Shown here: positions 9,237 to 18,471 of the stretch, in pieces | How the letters are laid out: each line of letters begins with the position of its first letter | How positions within the stretch are numbered: the first letter of the stretch is position 1 | Position numbers and translations under genes: made by a program | Notes under the pieces: model-generated | Database searches by the model: none | What the model saw: only the letters and a program-made list of their open reading frames with translations | Told to the model about the DNA's origin: nothing | Assembly (NCBI GenBank): GCA_966674685.1 | Contig: CBKWJC010000018.1 | Coordinates: 18,591 to 82,590, forward strand | Direction: 5' to 3' | Length of the DNA: 64,000 bases | DNA from: Thainema sp966674685 | Lineage (GTDB): Bacteria > Cyanobacteriota > Cyanobacteriia > Phormidesmidales > Phormidesmidaceae

Positions 9237-10490
9237 CTAATAGTGGATGCGAAATAATAGGAATTGGGTTGTTTGTTCAGTTCTAAAATTATTGTCGCTA
9301 AGCAGTAGTAAACTTTGACTGCCATCAGGTAAGCGGGGGCCGAGAGTCATTCCTTCGAGATTGTCAAGTTCAATCTCTAGATCTTTCAGATCTAAAAGTA
9401 GCCGCTTTCGAATCGGTTGAATCGTTGAAATATCTCCCTTCAAGGATGCGATCGCAGATGTATCAGTAGCGGCACCCGTGGCAATCTGATACAGCTTTGC
9501 GCCGAAGCCCCAAACGCCTAGAGAACGCTCTAGCGCTAGGAAATGTCCCGCCTGATCTAGCACCATCAGTTCTGACAGACCGCTGTAAACCGTGCCCAGT
9601 TCATCTGGCGTCATCGGGTATAAATGCTCCGAAATCAGTGTAGTTTGGTCGTCGCCAATCAGATAGTGCAGCAGACGATTGCGGACCGCTAAGCTTTCAC
9701 CCGAAAGATCTAAATCTTGCATTAAAGCGGATTCAGTGGCGGTAAATAAGCGAAACGGCTCAACCATTGGGGAAGCTATGCCGACTGGGTTGATCGTTAG
9801 CGCTTCAAAGCCTAAATTTTGCTGAATGCCCGTTTCAACGATGCCTTCGTCCGTCTCGATCTTTTCAGGTAGGAAACGAGCCGGAATTTGTAGGTCTTGC
9901 AGCCATTGTCCAGTGGCTAAATCAAATTCCGCGATGGTTGGGACAGCACCACTGTAGGCGACGCCCTCACTCGAAATGAAAACGGTATCGCGCGGGGATA
10001 GTGCAATCCCTTCAGCGTCCAGAACATCGGCTGGATAAGGCTCACCGGATTCATCTAACAGAGTTGTGACTGACTCCACCTCTAGCGAGGCAATTTGAGG
10101 GGCAGAGTTTTCCGGATCAACCTGTAGGCGAAGCGTGTAGAAACGAGCTGCTGATTGATGGTCGTCCGATACCGCATAAAAGCGATCGCGGTTTCGGTCA
10201 TAGACAATTCCAGAGAGTCCCCCAACCCTAGTGCCCTCAAATTCAAACTCCGTTGGCCAGCTAAATTCATCTAAAAATTCAACTGAGATCGGTAAGAACA
10301 GCCGATCTTCCGCACTCACCTGGGGTAGGTCACAAGCCGTGAGCACCATCGTTCCGGCTAGGAGAGGCAGCATGACCAGGTGGCGGAGGTGTACGGAGGA
10401 TAATGCTGATAACGCTGATTGGCAGGTAGCTGAGATTGGGAGGGCAAGCGATTGGAGCAAAAGTGCGATCGCAGATAGTACACGTAACAT
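9237..10490 (-). CDS. Esterase-like activity of phytase family lipoprotein
   Basis: Probably a membrane-anchored beta-propeller protein facing the periplasm. The product has a hydrophobic N terminus and a lipobox-like LTAC near residue 53, then a phytase-like domain (VGGLSGIVYDRNRDRFYAVSDD, DAEGIALSPRDTVFISSEG, NLEGMTLGPRLPDGSQSLLLLSDDN-type motifs). Catalytic activity of this family is poorly defined. The longest ORF is given. A start at 10373 (MLPLLAG...) would place the lipobox at a more usual distance, and neither start has a clear Shine-Dalgarno. A 53-nt palindrome lies just upstream. Confidence 0.8.
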   Translation of the reverse strand: MLRVLSAIALLLQSLALPISATCQSALSALSSVHLRHLVMLPLLAGTMVLTACDLPQVSAEDRLFLPISVEFLDEFSWPTEFEFEGTRVGGLSGIVYDRNRDRFYAVSDDHQSAARFYTLRLQVDPENSAPQIASLEVESVTTLLDESGEPYPADVLDAEGIALSPRDTVFISSEGVAYSGAVPTIAEFDLATGQWLQDLQIPARFLPEKIETDEGIVETGIQQNLGFEALTINPVGIASPMVEPFRLFTATESALMQDLDLSGESLAVRNRLLHYLIGDDQTTLISEHLYPMTPDELGTVYSGLSELMVLDQAGHFLALERSLGVWGFGAKLYQIATGAATDTSAIASLKGDISTIQPIRKRLLLDLKDLEIELDNLEGMTLGPRLPDGSQSLLLLSDNNFRTEQTTQFLLFRIHY

Positions 10491-10580
10491 AGGTTTTTTT
10501 ATTGACGTTTATTGACGTTCAGGTATTGATGTTCAGTGAGAACAAGCCAAAGAATAATCTGAAATTCGGTTGAAAACCCC

Positions 10581-10633
10581 TGTTTATTTTTTGTGAAAGG
10601 CTTGCTTAGCAAGCCTTTCACAAAAAATAAACA
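10581..10633. repeat. Perfect 53-nt palindrome (GTGAAAG hairpin family)
   Basis: Arms of 26 bp are perfectly complementary around base 10607, with a core of TTTTTTGTGAAAGG. As RNA or cruciform it would form a very stable hairpin. It lies between the 3' end of desC and the start of the next leftward gene. Related hairpins are at 20417, 22460 and 61648. Confidence 0.85.
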
Positions 10634-10688
10634 AGTTCCTATACACGGACTTGATATAAGACTGTGATCAACAAACAACCATCAACAG

Positions 10689-10713
10689 AAAAGCGCGCTG
10701 TTAGCGCGCTTTT
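10689..10713. terminator. Hairpin terminator downstream of desC
   Basis: AAAAGCGCGCT (10689-10699) pairs with AGCGCGCTTTT (10703-10713) around a 3-nt loop. It sits about 130 bp past the desC stop codon on the leftward strand, and T residues flank both sides. Confidence 0.6.
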
Positions 10714-10841
10714 CCAGTTTTTTAACTATTGCTTTAGTCGGTTTGAGAAAATCATGTATGTGATAGTCTCTCTGCAAACTTGGGTCAAGGCTAATTTGCT
10801 TTGATGATCCAGCTTAGTTATGGGATTGAAGCATTCAGTGC

Positions 10842-11675
10842 CTACGCTTTTTGAGGCAGCTTAATTTTCTTGGCTAGCCCCAGCTTCTCTAGTGTCCAAA
10901 TCGTTATCCAGGTCATATCAAATTCCCACCACTGCAAACCGTGACGAGCCGAATATTGATAGGCATGGTGATTATTGTGCCAGCCTTCGCCGTAGGTCAG
11001 TAATGCAACCCACCAACAGTTGGTAGACGCATCGCCAGATTCATGGGAGCGATAGCCAAACTTGTGGGTTGCACTATTCACAAACCAGGTGCAGTGATAA
11101 ACCGCGACGAGGCGCACAAAAATGCCCCAGACGACAAATGACCAGCCGCCAAATCCAGTCAGCTCGCCCAACGCATATAGAAGAACGCCCAGTCCTGCCT
11201 GGACAACTAAAAAGTACTTTTCAAAGAACTGATAAATCGGATCATCAATAATGTCTTTTGTAAAACGAGGCAGTTCTGATCGGGCAGGCACGTCATAGAA
11301 CATCCATGCCATATGGCTCCACCAGAAGCCCTTGTTGGAGTTGTGATGGTCGTTAGCCTGATCGGAATAGGCGTGGTGATGGCGGTGTAAACCAACCCAT
11401 TCAATCGGCCCACCTTGACAAGCCAAGCTGGCGCAGAACACGAGAAAATACTCAAGCCATTTGGGGGTTTGGAAACTGCGGTGACTGACCAGACGGTGCA
11501 GCCCTAGTGTAATGCCCAAGCCACCCGTAACCCAGTGCAGGAACAGCATGATTCCTACGGCTGGCCAGCTAAAGTTGCTGGGTAAGAAGGCAAAGAGCGC
11601 TCCGATGTGAATGGCCGCCATAAATAGGATTGTCGGCCAGGAATATGGAAGTTTAGTTGTTGTTGCAACAGTCAT
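10842..11675 (-). CDS. desC: Acyl-lipid delta-9 fatty acid desaturase DesC
   Basis: Introduces the first double bond into stearoyl or palmitoyl chains of membrane lipids using ferredoxin as electron donor. The 277-residue membrane protein has the three histidine boxes of the diiron centre: HRLVSH (60-65), HRHHH (97-101) and HNNHH (233-237). Hydrophobic segments lie around 15-60, 75-90 and 155-195. Desaturases of this kind are important in cold acclimation. Among desaturases, the box spacing and short length fit the delta-9 group rather than delta-12/15. The leftward ATG faces the divergent gene at 11749, so the 73-bp gap must hold both promoters. Confidence 0.93.
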   Translation of the reverse strand: MTVATTTKLPYSWPTILFMAAIHIGALFAFLPSNFSWPAVGIMLFLHWVTGGLGITLGLHRLVSHRSFQTPKWLEYFLVFCASLACQGGPIEWVGLHRHHHAYSDQANDHHNSNKGFWWSHMAWMFYDVPARSELPRFTKDIIDDPIYQFFEKYFLVVQAGLGVLLYALGELTGFGGWSFVVWGIFVRLVAVYHCTWFVNSATHKFGYRSHESGDASTNCWWVALLTYGEGWHNNHHAYQYSARHGLQWWEFDMTWITIWTLEKLGLAKKIKLPQKA

Positions 11676-11748
11676 GCGATAATCTCAATCGTCAATTTTG
11701 AAGCCCAATCTGCACATTTCGCGGTCAAACTCCCTGAAAACCTAAGCT

Positions 11749-12984
11749 ATGGACAGTTCAACGTCGATTCAAGACGCAGAAAAGGCACTCTTCCAGATTT
11801 TTTCCGGAATTGATGCACAGGTCAAGGAAAATCTCCGGCGAGTTCTCACTGCATTTCAGAAGCACCGTGTCGGAGTCCATCATTTCGCAAGCGTCACGGG
11901 TTACGGACATGGCGACTTGGGACGACAGGTGCTTGATCAGGTATTTGCTGATGTGATGGGAGCAGAAGCTGCCGCTGTGCGTGTCCAGTTTGTTTCTGGC
12001 ACCCATGCGATCGCATCCGCCTTGTTTGGCGTCCTGCGTCCTGGTGATGAACTCTTAGCCGTTGCGGGTTCCCCCTATGACACACTCGAAGAAGTGATTG
12101 GACTTCGTGGACAAGGTCAAGGCTCCCTACAGGACTTTGGCATCACGTATCGACAGTTAGCACTAACCGAGGCAGGCAGCATAGACTGGCCTACACTCGC
12201 CAATGCAGTCCGCGATCGCACCCGGATGGTGCTGATCCAACGTTCCTGTGGTTACTCTTGGCGACCTAGCCTCTCCATTGTAGAGATTCAGAGAATAATT
12301 GACTCAGTTAAGAGACAGAATCCAGAAGTGGTATGTTTCGTCGATAACTGCTACGGCGAGTTTGTGGAAGCCCAAGAACCGACGATGGTGGGGGCCGATC
12401 TGATGGCGGGTTCGCTGATTAAGAACCCCGGTGGCACGATTGCAACCGCAGGCGGATATCTGGCCGGACGGGCTGATTTAGTTGAGCTAGCCGCCAATCG
12501 ACTCACGGCTCCGGGCATTGGTACGGCTGGCGGAGCGACGTTTGACCAGAATCGATTGCTGTTCCAAGGGCTGTTTTTGGCACCGCAGATGGTGGGTGAA
12601 GCGCTGAAGGGTAATCATTTAACCGCTCAGGTGTTTCATCAGTTGGGCTATCCCGTGAACCCTCTACCAACCGCGCCGCGTCGCGATGTGATCCAAGCGA
12701 TTCAGTTTGGCTCACCTAAAAAGCTGATCGCCTTTTGTCGCGCCATTCAGCAGCATTCACCAATTGGTTCCTATCTCGATCCGGTACCAGCGGGGATGCC
12801 GGGTTACGAAAGCGAGCTGGTGATGGCGGGCGGCACATTTATTGATGGCAGCACCTCCGAATTTTCGGCAGATGGGCCGCTACGGGAACCCTATGTGGCG
12901 TTCTGCCAAGGCGGCACCCACTGGACACACGTTGCGATCGCGCTTGAAGCCGCCGTAGCCGCCGTGGGCGCTTGCGCCGAATAA
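11749..12984 (+). CDS. PLP-dependent methionine gamma-lyase family protein (aluminum-resistance-protein type)
   Basis: A fold-type I pyridoxal-phosphate enzyme, 411 residues, of the family annotated as methionine gamma-lyase-like or aluminum resistance protein. Visible features are FVSGTHAIASALFG (substrate and PLP phosphate region), VCFVDNCYGEFVE with the PLP-binding Asp, and GSLIKNPGGTIATAGGY with the Schiff-base lysine. C-S lyase activity is inferred from family, and the physiological substrate is unknown. No sulfur-metabolism genes are adjacent. A terminator-like hairpin follows 22 bp after the stop. Confidence 0.88.
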   Translation: MDSSTSIQDAEKALFQIFSGIDAQVKENLRRVLTAFQKHRVGVHHFASVTGYGHGDLGRQVLDQVFADVMGAEAAAVRVQFVSGTHAIASALFGVLRPGDELLAVAGSPYDTLEEVIGLRGQGQGSLQDFGITYRQLALTEAGSIDWPTLANAVRDRTRMVLIQRSCGYSWRPSLSIVEIQRIIDSVKRQNPEVVCFVDNCYGEFVEAQEPTMVGADLMAGSLIKNPGGTIATAGGYLAGRADLVELAANRLTAPGIGTAGGATFDQNRLLFQGLFLAPQMVGEALKGNHLTAQVFHQLGYPVNPLPTAPRRDVIQAIQFGSPKKLIAFCRAIQQHSPIGSYLDPVPAGMPGYESELVMAGGTFIDGSTSEFSADGPLREPYVAFCQGGTHWTHVAIALEAAVAAVGACAE

Positions 12985-13006
12985 CTTATCCCATTTCAAA
13001 GCTAGA

Positions 13007-13036
13007 AGGGCGATGCTTCACAAGTAGCATCGCCCT
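13007..13036. terminator. Terminator hairpin after the PLP lyase gene
   Basis: An 11-bp perfect stem (13007-13017 with 13026-13036, core GGGCGATGCT) with an 8-nt loop, between the rightward lyase gene and a leftward small ORF. It could serve both. No long T tract is present. Confidence 0.55.
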
Positions 13037-13075
13037 CCTCTGAGTATGTAACCGCACTGGATAGCAACCGAGAAT

Positions 13076-13234
13076 CTATAGCGAACGAAACTGACCCTCA
13101 ATATATTCAGGGCGACAAGCAAATATCGTGTAGCCGTTAATCCGCATCAGCGAAATCGCATTGCGATCGCACTCGATAACTCGATAATAATGGCCCTCTT
13201 TTGAAATTAAAATCGTACCTTTTTGAACAGACAT
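13076..13234 (-). CDS. Small hypothetical protein, 52 residues
   Basis: An ATG at 13234 opens a 52-codon frame ending in TAG at 13076-13078. The peptide starts MSVQKGTILISKEGHYYRV and has mixed charged and hydrophobic residues suggestive of a small beta-rich fold. Its stop lies 40 bp from the convergent terminator hairpin, as expected for a real gene. No function is recognised. There is no clear Shine-Dalgarno, and a HIP1 site lies inside the frame. It is too short for statistical certainty. Confidence 0.55.
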   Translation of the reverse strand: MSVQKGTILISKEGHYYRVIECDRNAISLMRINGYTIFACRPEYIEGQFRSL

Positions 13235-13791
13235 GGCTTAAACAAATAGTTTATTAATGGTTCCGACATAGTCATGGTGAGGTGTCAACGAAGCAAACCG
13301 CTTAGATCACGCAGTTCCAATTGGCTAACGGCTTTAATCGGTCTAGTGACCACAAAAGTTAAGTTAAAGTTAAATTGCTTTATATGTTGACTATGCCGTT
13401 TGGTATAAATCGCGACAAGCTATCTTTAAGCAACTTTACTGTTGTATAAAAAAGTTGATGAGAACATAAAGCGATTGTGGGAGAAAATGCAAGGTTTCTT
13501 TACAGTTTCATCCGTGGCCCGTTGGTGAAATTACTGTGAACGCGATTATTCCCATCACTGATCTAGGTCTGCCCAACCTGCAGAATCAAACCATGAGTGG
13601 CTGTCGCGTCACGGCAACAAACCTAACTTATAGAAAATTCAATAGTTAACTGATAGAGAAGCGACTTAAAAAATCACGATTTGTTACGGACTATTTCAGT
13701 TCGGTCACATGTAGCGAGTAATCCCCTGAGCGAGGATTAAGGCCATGATACGATGCCATTCGTAGCTTCTAGAGACGTGGAGTAAGTACCG
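13235..13791. other. Long spacer containing the chlP leader and promoter
   Basis: AT-rich 557-bp region with no supported ORF. It holds the divergent promoters of the 52-residue ORF and chlP. A GGAG at about 13780 is positioned as the ribosome binding site for the TTG start of chlP. No riboswitch or known small RNA was recognised. Confidence 0.5.
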
Positions 13792-15015
13792 TTGACACTA
13801 CGGGTTGCTGTTGTTGGGTCCGGTCCGGCAGGCTCTTCGGCTGCCGAGACACTTGTAAAAGCAGGTATCGAAACCTACCTGATTGAGCGGAAGTTGGATA
13901 ACGCAAAGCCTTGTGGCGGCGCGATTCCGCTATGCATGGTAGACGAATTTGATTTGCCACCTGAAATCATCGATCGTCGCGTCCGCAAGATGAAGATGAT
14001 TTCACCATCCAATGTTGAAGTCAATATTGGCAGCACGCTGAAAGACGACGAGTACATTGGTATGTGCCGTCGGGAAGTACTAGATGGATTTTTGCGCGAT
14101 CGCGCTAAAGAATTAGGTGCCAAGCTGATTAACGGCACGGTACACAAGCTAGAGATTCCGGGTAACGACCGTGATCCCTACATTCTCCATTACGCTGATC
14201 ACTCCAATGGCAGCCTGACGGGTGAGCACAAGACGCTCAAGGTTGACTTGGTGATTGGTGCCGATGGTGCAAACTCCCGAATTGCGCGGGCGATTGACGC
14301 TGGCGATTACAACTATGCGATCGCATTCCAAGAGCGCATCCGTTTGCCCGAAGACAAAATGGCCTACTACGAAGATTTGGCCGAAATGTATGTTGGTGAC
14401 GACGTTTCACCTGACTTCTATGCGTGGGTCTTCCCGAAGTATGACCACGTCGCTGTCGGTACGGGCACCATGCGCGTCAACCAGGCCAAGATTAAGCAGC
14501 TTCAGGCTGGTATCCGGGAACGAGCTGCTCATCGCCTTGCAGGTGGTGAAATCATCAAAGTTGAAGCTCACCCCATTCCTGAGCATCCCCGTCCGCGCCG
14601 TGTTGTCGGTCGTGTCGCTCTGGTCGGTGACGCCGCTGGTACAGTTACCAAGTCCTCTGGTGAAGGCATTTACTTTGCGGCCAAGTCGGCCCGCATGTGC
14701 GCTGAAACCATCGTGGAATTCTCCCAGAATGGTCAGCGCGTACCTACAGAAGCTGAACTGAAAACCTACATCAAGCGTTGGGATAAGCAGTACGGTATGA
14801 CTTACCTCGTCCTGGATCTGCTCCAGCGGGTATTCTACCGCTCCGATGCAACGCGGGAAGCCTTTGTGGAAATGTGTGCTGATATCGACGTACAAAAGCT
14901 CACATTCGACAGTTACCTTTACAAGACGGTAGTCCCAGCCAATCCCATCACCCAGATGAAAATTACCGCCAAGACAATTGGCAGCTTGCTACGCGGCAAC
15001 GCTCTAGCACCTTAG
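13792..15015 (+). CDS. chlP: Geranylgeranyl reductase ChlP
   Basis: Reduces the geranylgeranyl group to phytyl for chlorophyll a, phylloquinone and tocopherol synthesis, with NADPH as donor, at thylakoid membranes. The 407-residue flavoprotein has the N-terminal FAD-binding GSGPAGSSAAE motif (9-19), CGGAIPLCM, and the second FAD motif RVALVGDAAGTVTKSSGEGIYFA. The start is a TTG: it is preceded by a GGAG at suitable distance, places LRVAVVGSGPAG at the usual N terminus, and no in-frame ATG is near. A terminator hairpin follows directly, so it is probably monocistronic. psb27 lies downstream on the same strand. Confidence 0.97.
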   Translation: MTLRVAVVGSGPAGSSAAETLVKAGIETYLIERKLDNAKPCGGAIPLCMVDEFDLPPEIIDRRVRKMKMISPSNVEVNIGSTLKDDEYIGMCRREVLDGFLRDRAKELGAKLINGTVHKLEIPGNDRDPYILHYADHSNGSLTGEHKTLKVDLVIGADGANSRIARAIDAGDYNYAIAFQERIRLPEDKMAYYEDLAEMYVGDDVSPDFYAWVFPKYDHVAVGTGTMRVNQAKIKQLQAGIRERAAHRLAGGEIIKVEAHPIPEHPRPRRVVGRVALVGDAAGTVTKSSGEGIYFAAKSARMCAETIVEFSQNGQRVPTEAELKTYIKRWDKQYGMTYLVLDLLQRVFYRSDATREAFVEMCADIDVQKLTFDSYLYKTVVPANPITQMKITAKTIGSLLRGNALAP

Positions 15016-15033
15016 TAGTTTCATAACCCCTAG

Positions 15034-15074
15034 AAGCGAGATTTGTTGCCGCTTAGCGACAGCAAATCTCGCTT
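15034..15074 (+). terminator. Rho-independent terminator of chlP
   Basis: A stem of about 15 bp (AAGCGAGATTTG... with ...CAAATCTCGCTT) followed by a TTTTT tract, starting 18 bp after the chlP stop codon. Confidence 0.85.
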
Positions 15075-15243
15075 TTTATTAGCACAGACCAGCTTGAGGT
15101 CTTTACTCTTTATATCTATCTGAAGGATTTCGGCAGCGATCCCATCTCACGGTAGGATTGTCAGGATATGTCAACGTGCAAAACATCAGATTTTTTAGCT
15201 CGGACATTTTCTGCCGTTTGCGTTTAGATTACAGAGGTTTTAT

Positions 15244-15651
15244 ATGAGAAAGTTCCTATCTCGCCTGCTCAGTTTAGTAATGGTTGCCTTCATCGGCTTA
15301 ACAACCGTTGCCTGTTCTGCTAATGTTGCTGCTACGCTCTCTGGTGACTATCGCCAAGATACATTGGCTCTGATTGATACGATGAAAGCGGCACTTAATG
15401 CACCTGAGGGATCAGATATTCAAGCCCAAGCCCAAACCGATGCGCGCCAAATGATTAATGATTATGCCGCACGCTATCGTCGTGATTCCTCCGTACAAAC
15501 GCTGGCATCTTTTACAACGGTGCGGACAGCTTTGAATTCTTTGGCCGGACACTACAGCTCCTATCCCAATCGCCCCGTTCCTGAGAAACTAAAAGCTCGC
15601 CTAGAGCGCGAGTTCCAGCAGGTTGAGCTAGCGCTGCGTCGAGGTGGCTAA
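15244..15651 (+). CDS. psb27: Photosystem II assembly lipoprotein Psb27
   Basis: Binds the lumenal face of CP43 in assembly and repair intermediates of photosystem II, before the oxygen-evolving cluster forms. The 135-residue precursor has a basic n-region (MRKFLSR), a hydrophobic core and a TVAC lipobox with Cys24 as the predicted lipidated residue, so the mature protein is a lumenal lipoprotein of about 112 residues. The four-helix bundle carries the signature segments LSGDYRQDTLALI, NDYAARYRRD and ALNSLAGHYSSYPNRP. An AGAGG precedes the ATG. A strong terminator follows. Confidence 0.97.
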   Translation: MRKFLSRLLSLVMVAFIGLTTVACSANVAATLSGDYRQDTLALIDTMKAALNAPEGSDIQAQAQTDARQMINDYAARYRRDSSVQTLASFTTVRTALNSLAGHYSSYPNRPVPEKLKARLEREFQQVELALRRGG

Positions 15652-15697
15652 GCGTGGCTAGATAGCTGGCTAACTTATAATATGTGTTGTCTTTAAG

Positions 15698-15729
15698 AAA
15701 AGGGGTTTGTCTGTTGACAGACCTCTTTT
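15698..15729 (+). terminator. Rho-independent terminator of psb27
   Basis: A 14-bp stem with two G-T pairs (AAAAGGGGTTTGTC with GACAGACCTCTTTT), a 4-nt loop and a run of seven T residues. Confidence 0.9.
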
Positions 15730-15853
15730 TTTCTCAAGCGTAATACCCGTTCTACGAATTAGCACTACAGATGAGACCAGTGATCAGCAAAACTTATTTA
15801 GCTTAGTTTCACAAACAGCAGTAGGTTGTGCATTGCGTCAGTTTATATGTAGC

Positions 15854-16750
15854 TTATATGCAGCTACTGATGTCTTGGGTGAGATGTGCGATCGCACTGG
15901 CCCAGCCCTGACAACCCGGCGCATCGGCAATGCACCAGCCGCGATTGGCTAGCTGGGGATGCGCCCCTTTCAAACCGGGGATAACAACTGGTATATCGAC
16001 AACTTCCAGCATGGCAAGATCATTGGGGCTATTGCCCAGGCCAATAGTTTTGATTGGGACATCGGGTTGCGATCGCTGATAGGCATCGACAAGTTGCTGC
16101 ACAGCTTTACCTTTTCCCGCACCCGGCCCAATCAAATGGGAAAAGCGATCCCCAACGACGACCTGGAAACCTGCTGCCTTGACCGCTTGCTCAATCTGCT
16201 CAGCAGAGCGCTGCTTAGGCGTAACGAACGGCTCCGTGAAGTCCCGCATTTTGGCCTGTTCCGCATCAGCAGCAGATAAGCCCGTCCGCTCCACAACATC
16301 TGCCACAGCCATGTCGCCAAATCCAATAAGCTTAAGCTCCAAAGCCTGTGCTATGCACCCCAGAGCAGCCCGCGCCTCAGCATAGGTACAGCCAAGCTGT
16401 AGCAGTCGATAGATACCCCAATCCATTGTTTCGGCAATGTCAAAGCGTGCTTCAGCCTGGGGAATAAACACACCACTGCCGTTCTCAACAATAAATGGCT
16501 CAGTTAGGCCGACAGCCTGACGCAAGTGCTCAACTTCGGCACGAGTTTTACTGGTGACCGGAATGACTGGGATTTGCGCTTGCTTGAGGCGCTCAAGCTG
16601 AGGCAGAGCCGCTTGATAGTCGTAGTCATCCTGATTCAACAAGGTTCCATCTAAATCAGTAAAAATCAGCAGCACTGGTTTCGATTGGGTTTCTAACTCG
16701 GCATGAACTGAAACGAAACAGATGCTAGATCTGAATCTGCATTTCATCAT
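15854..16750 (-). CDS. HAD-family phosphatase, mannosyl-3-phosphoglycerate phosphatase type
   Basis: A 298-residue HAD hydrolase, class C2B cap type. Motif I is FTDLDGTLL (nucleophile and acid/base Asp), motif II VTSKTR, and motif IV near GLGNSPNDLAML. The IVENGSGVFIP segment is typical of the mannosyl-3-phosphoglycerate phosphatase/YedP group. It may dephosphorylate a mannosyl- or glucosyl-3-phosphoglycerate during compatible-solute synthesis, but no matching synthase is in the window, so the substrate is open. The ATG at 16750 lies inside the last codons of the upstream gene (26-bp overlap), suggesting translational coupling. Confidence 0.85.
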   Translation of the reverse strand: MMKCRFRSSICFVSVHAELETQSKPVLLIFTDLDGTLLNQDDYDYQAALPQLERLKQAQIPVIPVTSKTRAEVEHLRQAVGLTEPFIVENGSGVFIPQAEARFDIAETMDWGIYRLLQLGCTYAEARAALGCIAQALELKLIGFGDMAVADVVERTGLSAADAEQAKMRDFTEPFVTPKQRSAEQIEQAVKAAGFQVVVGDRFSHLIGPGAGKGKAVQQLVDAYQRSQPDVPIKTIGLGNSPNDLAMLEVVDIPVVIPGLKGAHPQLANRGWCIADAPGCQGWASAIAHLTQDISSCI

Positions 16751-17069
16751 ATAGCCAGTTGATCACTTGCTGGCGTTCTGCTGGCTCAAGGCTAAACATA
16801 CCGTTCATGCGGGTGCGATCGTCAATCGCTTCCATGTCAGCCAACGTGAAGAGTCCGGCCTTATTGGCAATTTTGCACAGCAAGTCATCCCGGTCTTCTT
16901 GATTTTTGGCATAGCGATAGAGACGGGCCTGTTTGCTGAGATAGGTCACATCATAGTTTTCTTCGTCGAGCCGCTGTCTGAGATCCTCAGGTACTGGCTC
17001 AGATTCAACCATCTGAGCGTAATCGGTATCTAAGATGCCAAGATCGACAATTTTGGGTTTATCACTCAC
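16725..17069 (-). CDS. Conserved hypothetical protein, 114 residues
   Basis: No function is recognised. It is acidic and predicted mostly helical, with no membrane segment or signal peptide. It starts with GTG (MSDKPKIVDLG) and ends with YDEMQIQI. Its 3' end overlaps the start of the HAD phosphatase gene in another frame, so the two are probably co-transcribed and co-translated. The upstream spacer has a TATAGTCATTCTGTTTGGG segment near 17127 that loosely resembles an end of the 95-bp element family. Confidence 0.8.
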   Translation of the reverse strand: MSDKPKIVDLGILDTDYAQMVESEPVPEDLRQRLDEENYDVTYLSKQARLYRYAKNQEDRDDLLCKIANKAGLFTLADMEAIDDRTRMNGMFSLEPAERQQVINWLYDEMQIQI

Positions 17070-17342
17070 AGTTTATTACTCACTGAATGCATCAGTTTAT
17101 CAAGCCATTTGATAAGACTGACCTGTTATAGTCATTCTGTTTGGGTGGGTTAAAGGGATTACGACCCAATTGCCATTACCCTTATTCCGTCTGTCTAGCT
17201 TCAGGATGTCACTCTTCTCCCAAAAGCTCGGCAGGTTTAATAAAGCTGTAATCTGATCCCGCCCGTTTGACGAACAAATGTCAACGACTGGTCAGAATAA
17301 AGATGGCATGTTGAGTCAGTTGCATGTACGAGGAGCATGATT

Positions 17343-18128
17343 ATGCTAGCAAAACGAATTCTGCCCTGTTTGGATGTGAAGGCTGGACGGGTCGTAAAAG
17401 GCGTCAATTTCGTCGATTTGCGGGATGCGGGTGATCCGGTTGAACTCGCTCAAGCCTACAATGAGGCCGGGGCAGATGAACTGGTGTTTCTCGATATTAC
17501 GGCTACGCATGAAGACCGGGATATCATTTTTGACGTAGTCTATCGAACAGCTGAGCAGGTTTTCATCCCGCTGACGGTGGGTGGAGGCATTAGCTCCTTA
17601 GAAACGATTAAAAAACTGTTGCGTGCCGGGGCTGATAAGGTCAGCATTAACTCATCGGCGGTGCGAAATCCAGATTTTATTAGTGAAGCCAGCGATCGCT
17701 TTGGCTGCCAGTGTATCGTGGTGGCAATTGATGCTCGTCGCCGCTCTGATCCGGAGCATCCGGGCTGGGATGTCTATGTGCGGGGAGGACGAGAGAATAC
17801 TGGACTGGATGCGATCGCATGGGCCAAAGAAGTCGCCCAGCGGGGTGCAGGTGAGTTACTCATCACCAGTATGGATGCCGATGGAACCCAAGCAGGATAT
17901 GACTTAGAGCTAACGCGAACCATTGCCGAGCAGGTAGAAATTCCGGTGATTGCTTCCGGCGGTGCAGGTAACTGTGATCATATTCGTGAAGCATTGACGG
18001 ACGGTAAAGCCGAAGCAGCCTTATTGGCGTCGCTGCTGCATTACGGTCAGCTCACTGTAGCGGAAATTAAAGACCATTTGGCTCAACATCAGATTCCGGT
18101 TCGGCATCTTGTCCCCAATCCGCTGTAG
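17343..18128 (+). CDS. hisF: Imidazole glycerol phosphate synthase cyclase subunit HisF
   Basis: Forms a complex with HisH and uses ammonia channelled from it to convert PRFAR to imidazole glycerol phosphate and AICAR, linking histidine and purine synthesis. It is a (beta/alpha)8 barrel with LDVKAGRVVKG at the N terminus, LTVGGGI, VVAIDARR and IASGGAGN phosphate-binding loops. The start at 17343 is preferred over ATG 17337: AGGAG at 17331-17335 then lies 7 nt upstream, and the catalytic Asp falls at position 11 as in characterised HisF. The product is 261 residues. hisH is not adjacent, normal for cyanobacteria with scattered his genes. Confidence 0.97.
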   Translation: MLAKRILPCLDVKAGRVVKGVNFVDLRDAGDPVELAQAYNEAGADELVFLDITATHEDRDIIFDVVYRTAEQVFIPLTVGGGISSLETIKKLLRAGADKVSINSSAVRNPDFISEASDRFGCQCIVVAIDARRRSDPEHPGWDVYVRGGRENTGLDAIAWAKEVAQRGAGELLITSMDADGTQAGYDLELTRTIAEQVEIPVIASGGAGNCDHIREALTDGKAEAALLASLLHYGQLTVAEIKDHLAQHQIPVRHLVPNPL

Positions 18129-18155
18129 ACATCTAAGTGTCTCTCATAAAAGCTT

Positions 18156-18193
18156 CCGTTTTTAAAGCAGCCGCACGGCTGCTTTAAAAACGG
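18156..18193 (+). terminator. Terminator hairpin of hisF
   Basis: A perfect 17-bp stem (CCGTTTTTAAAGCAGCC with its complement) and a 4-nt loop, 27 bp after the hisF stop. The T tract is inside the stem, so it could also be an inserted palindrome. Confidence 0.65.
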
Positions 18194-18471
18194 CTCCTTA
18201 CCCAAGTCTGCAAGCCCACTTGTTACAGAACAACCCAAGGGTGATGTTGCCGCTGCATCGCGGTGCAGCATCGCTTTTCCGGCTTCCGGGGGAATGGTGC
18301 AAAATATGAGCCAGGCTATATGTGGATTTCGTAACAAAAAAACTGAACGAACTGTGCCAATAAAATTGGGATCTTTTAAGATTTATCGGACGACAGTTAA
18401 GATTAACTGTTGTTACAATATGTAAAATAAAGCTCTTAATGATAAAGCTAACTTAAAAGCTCCCCCATAGC

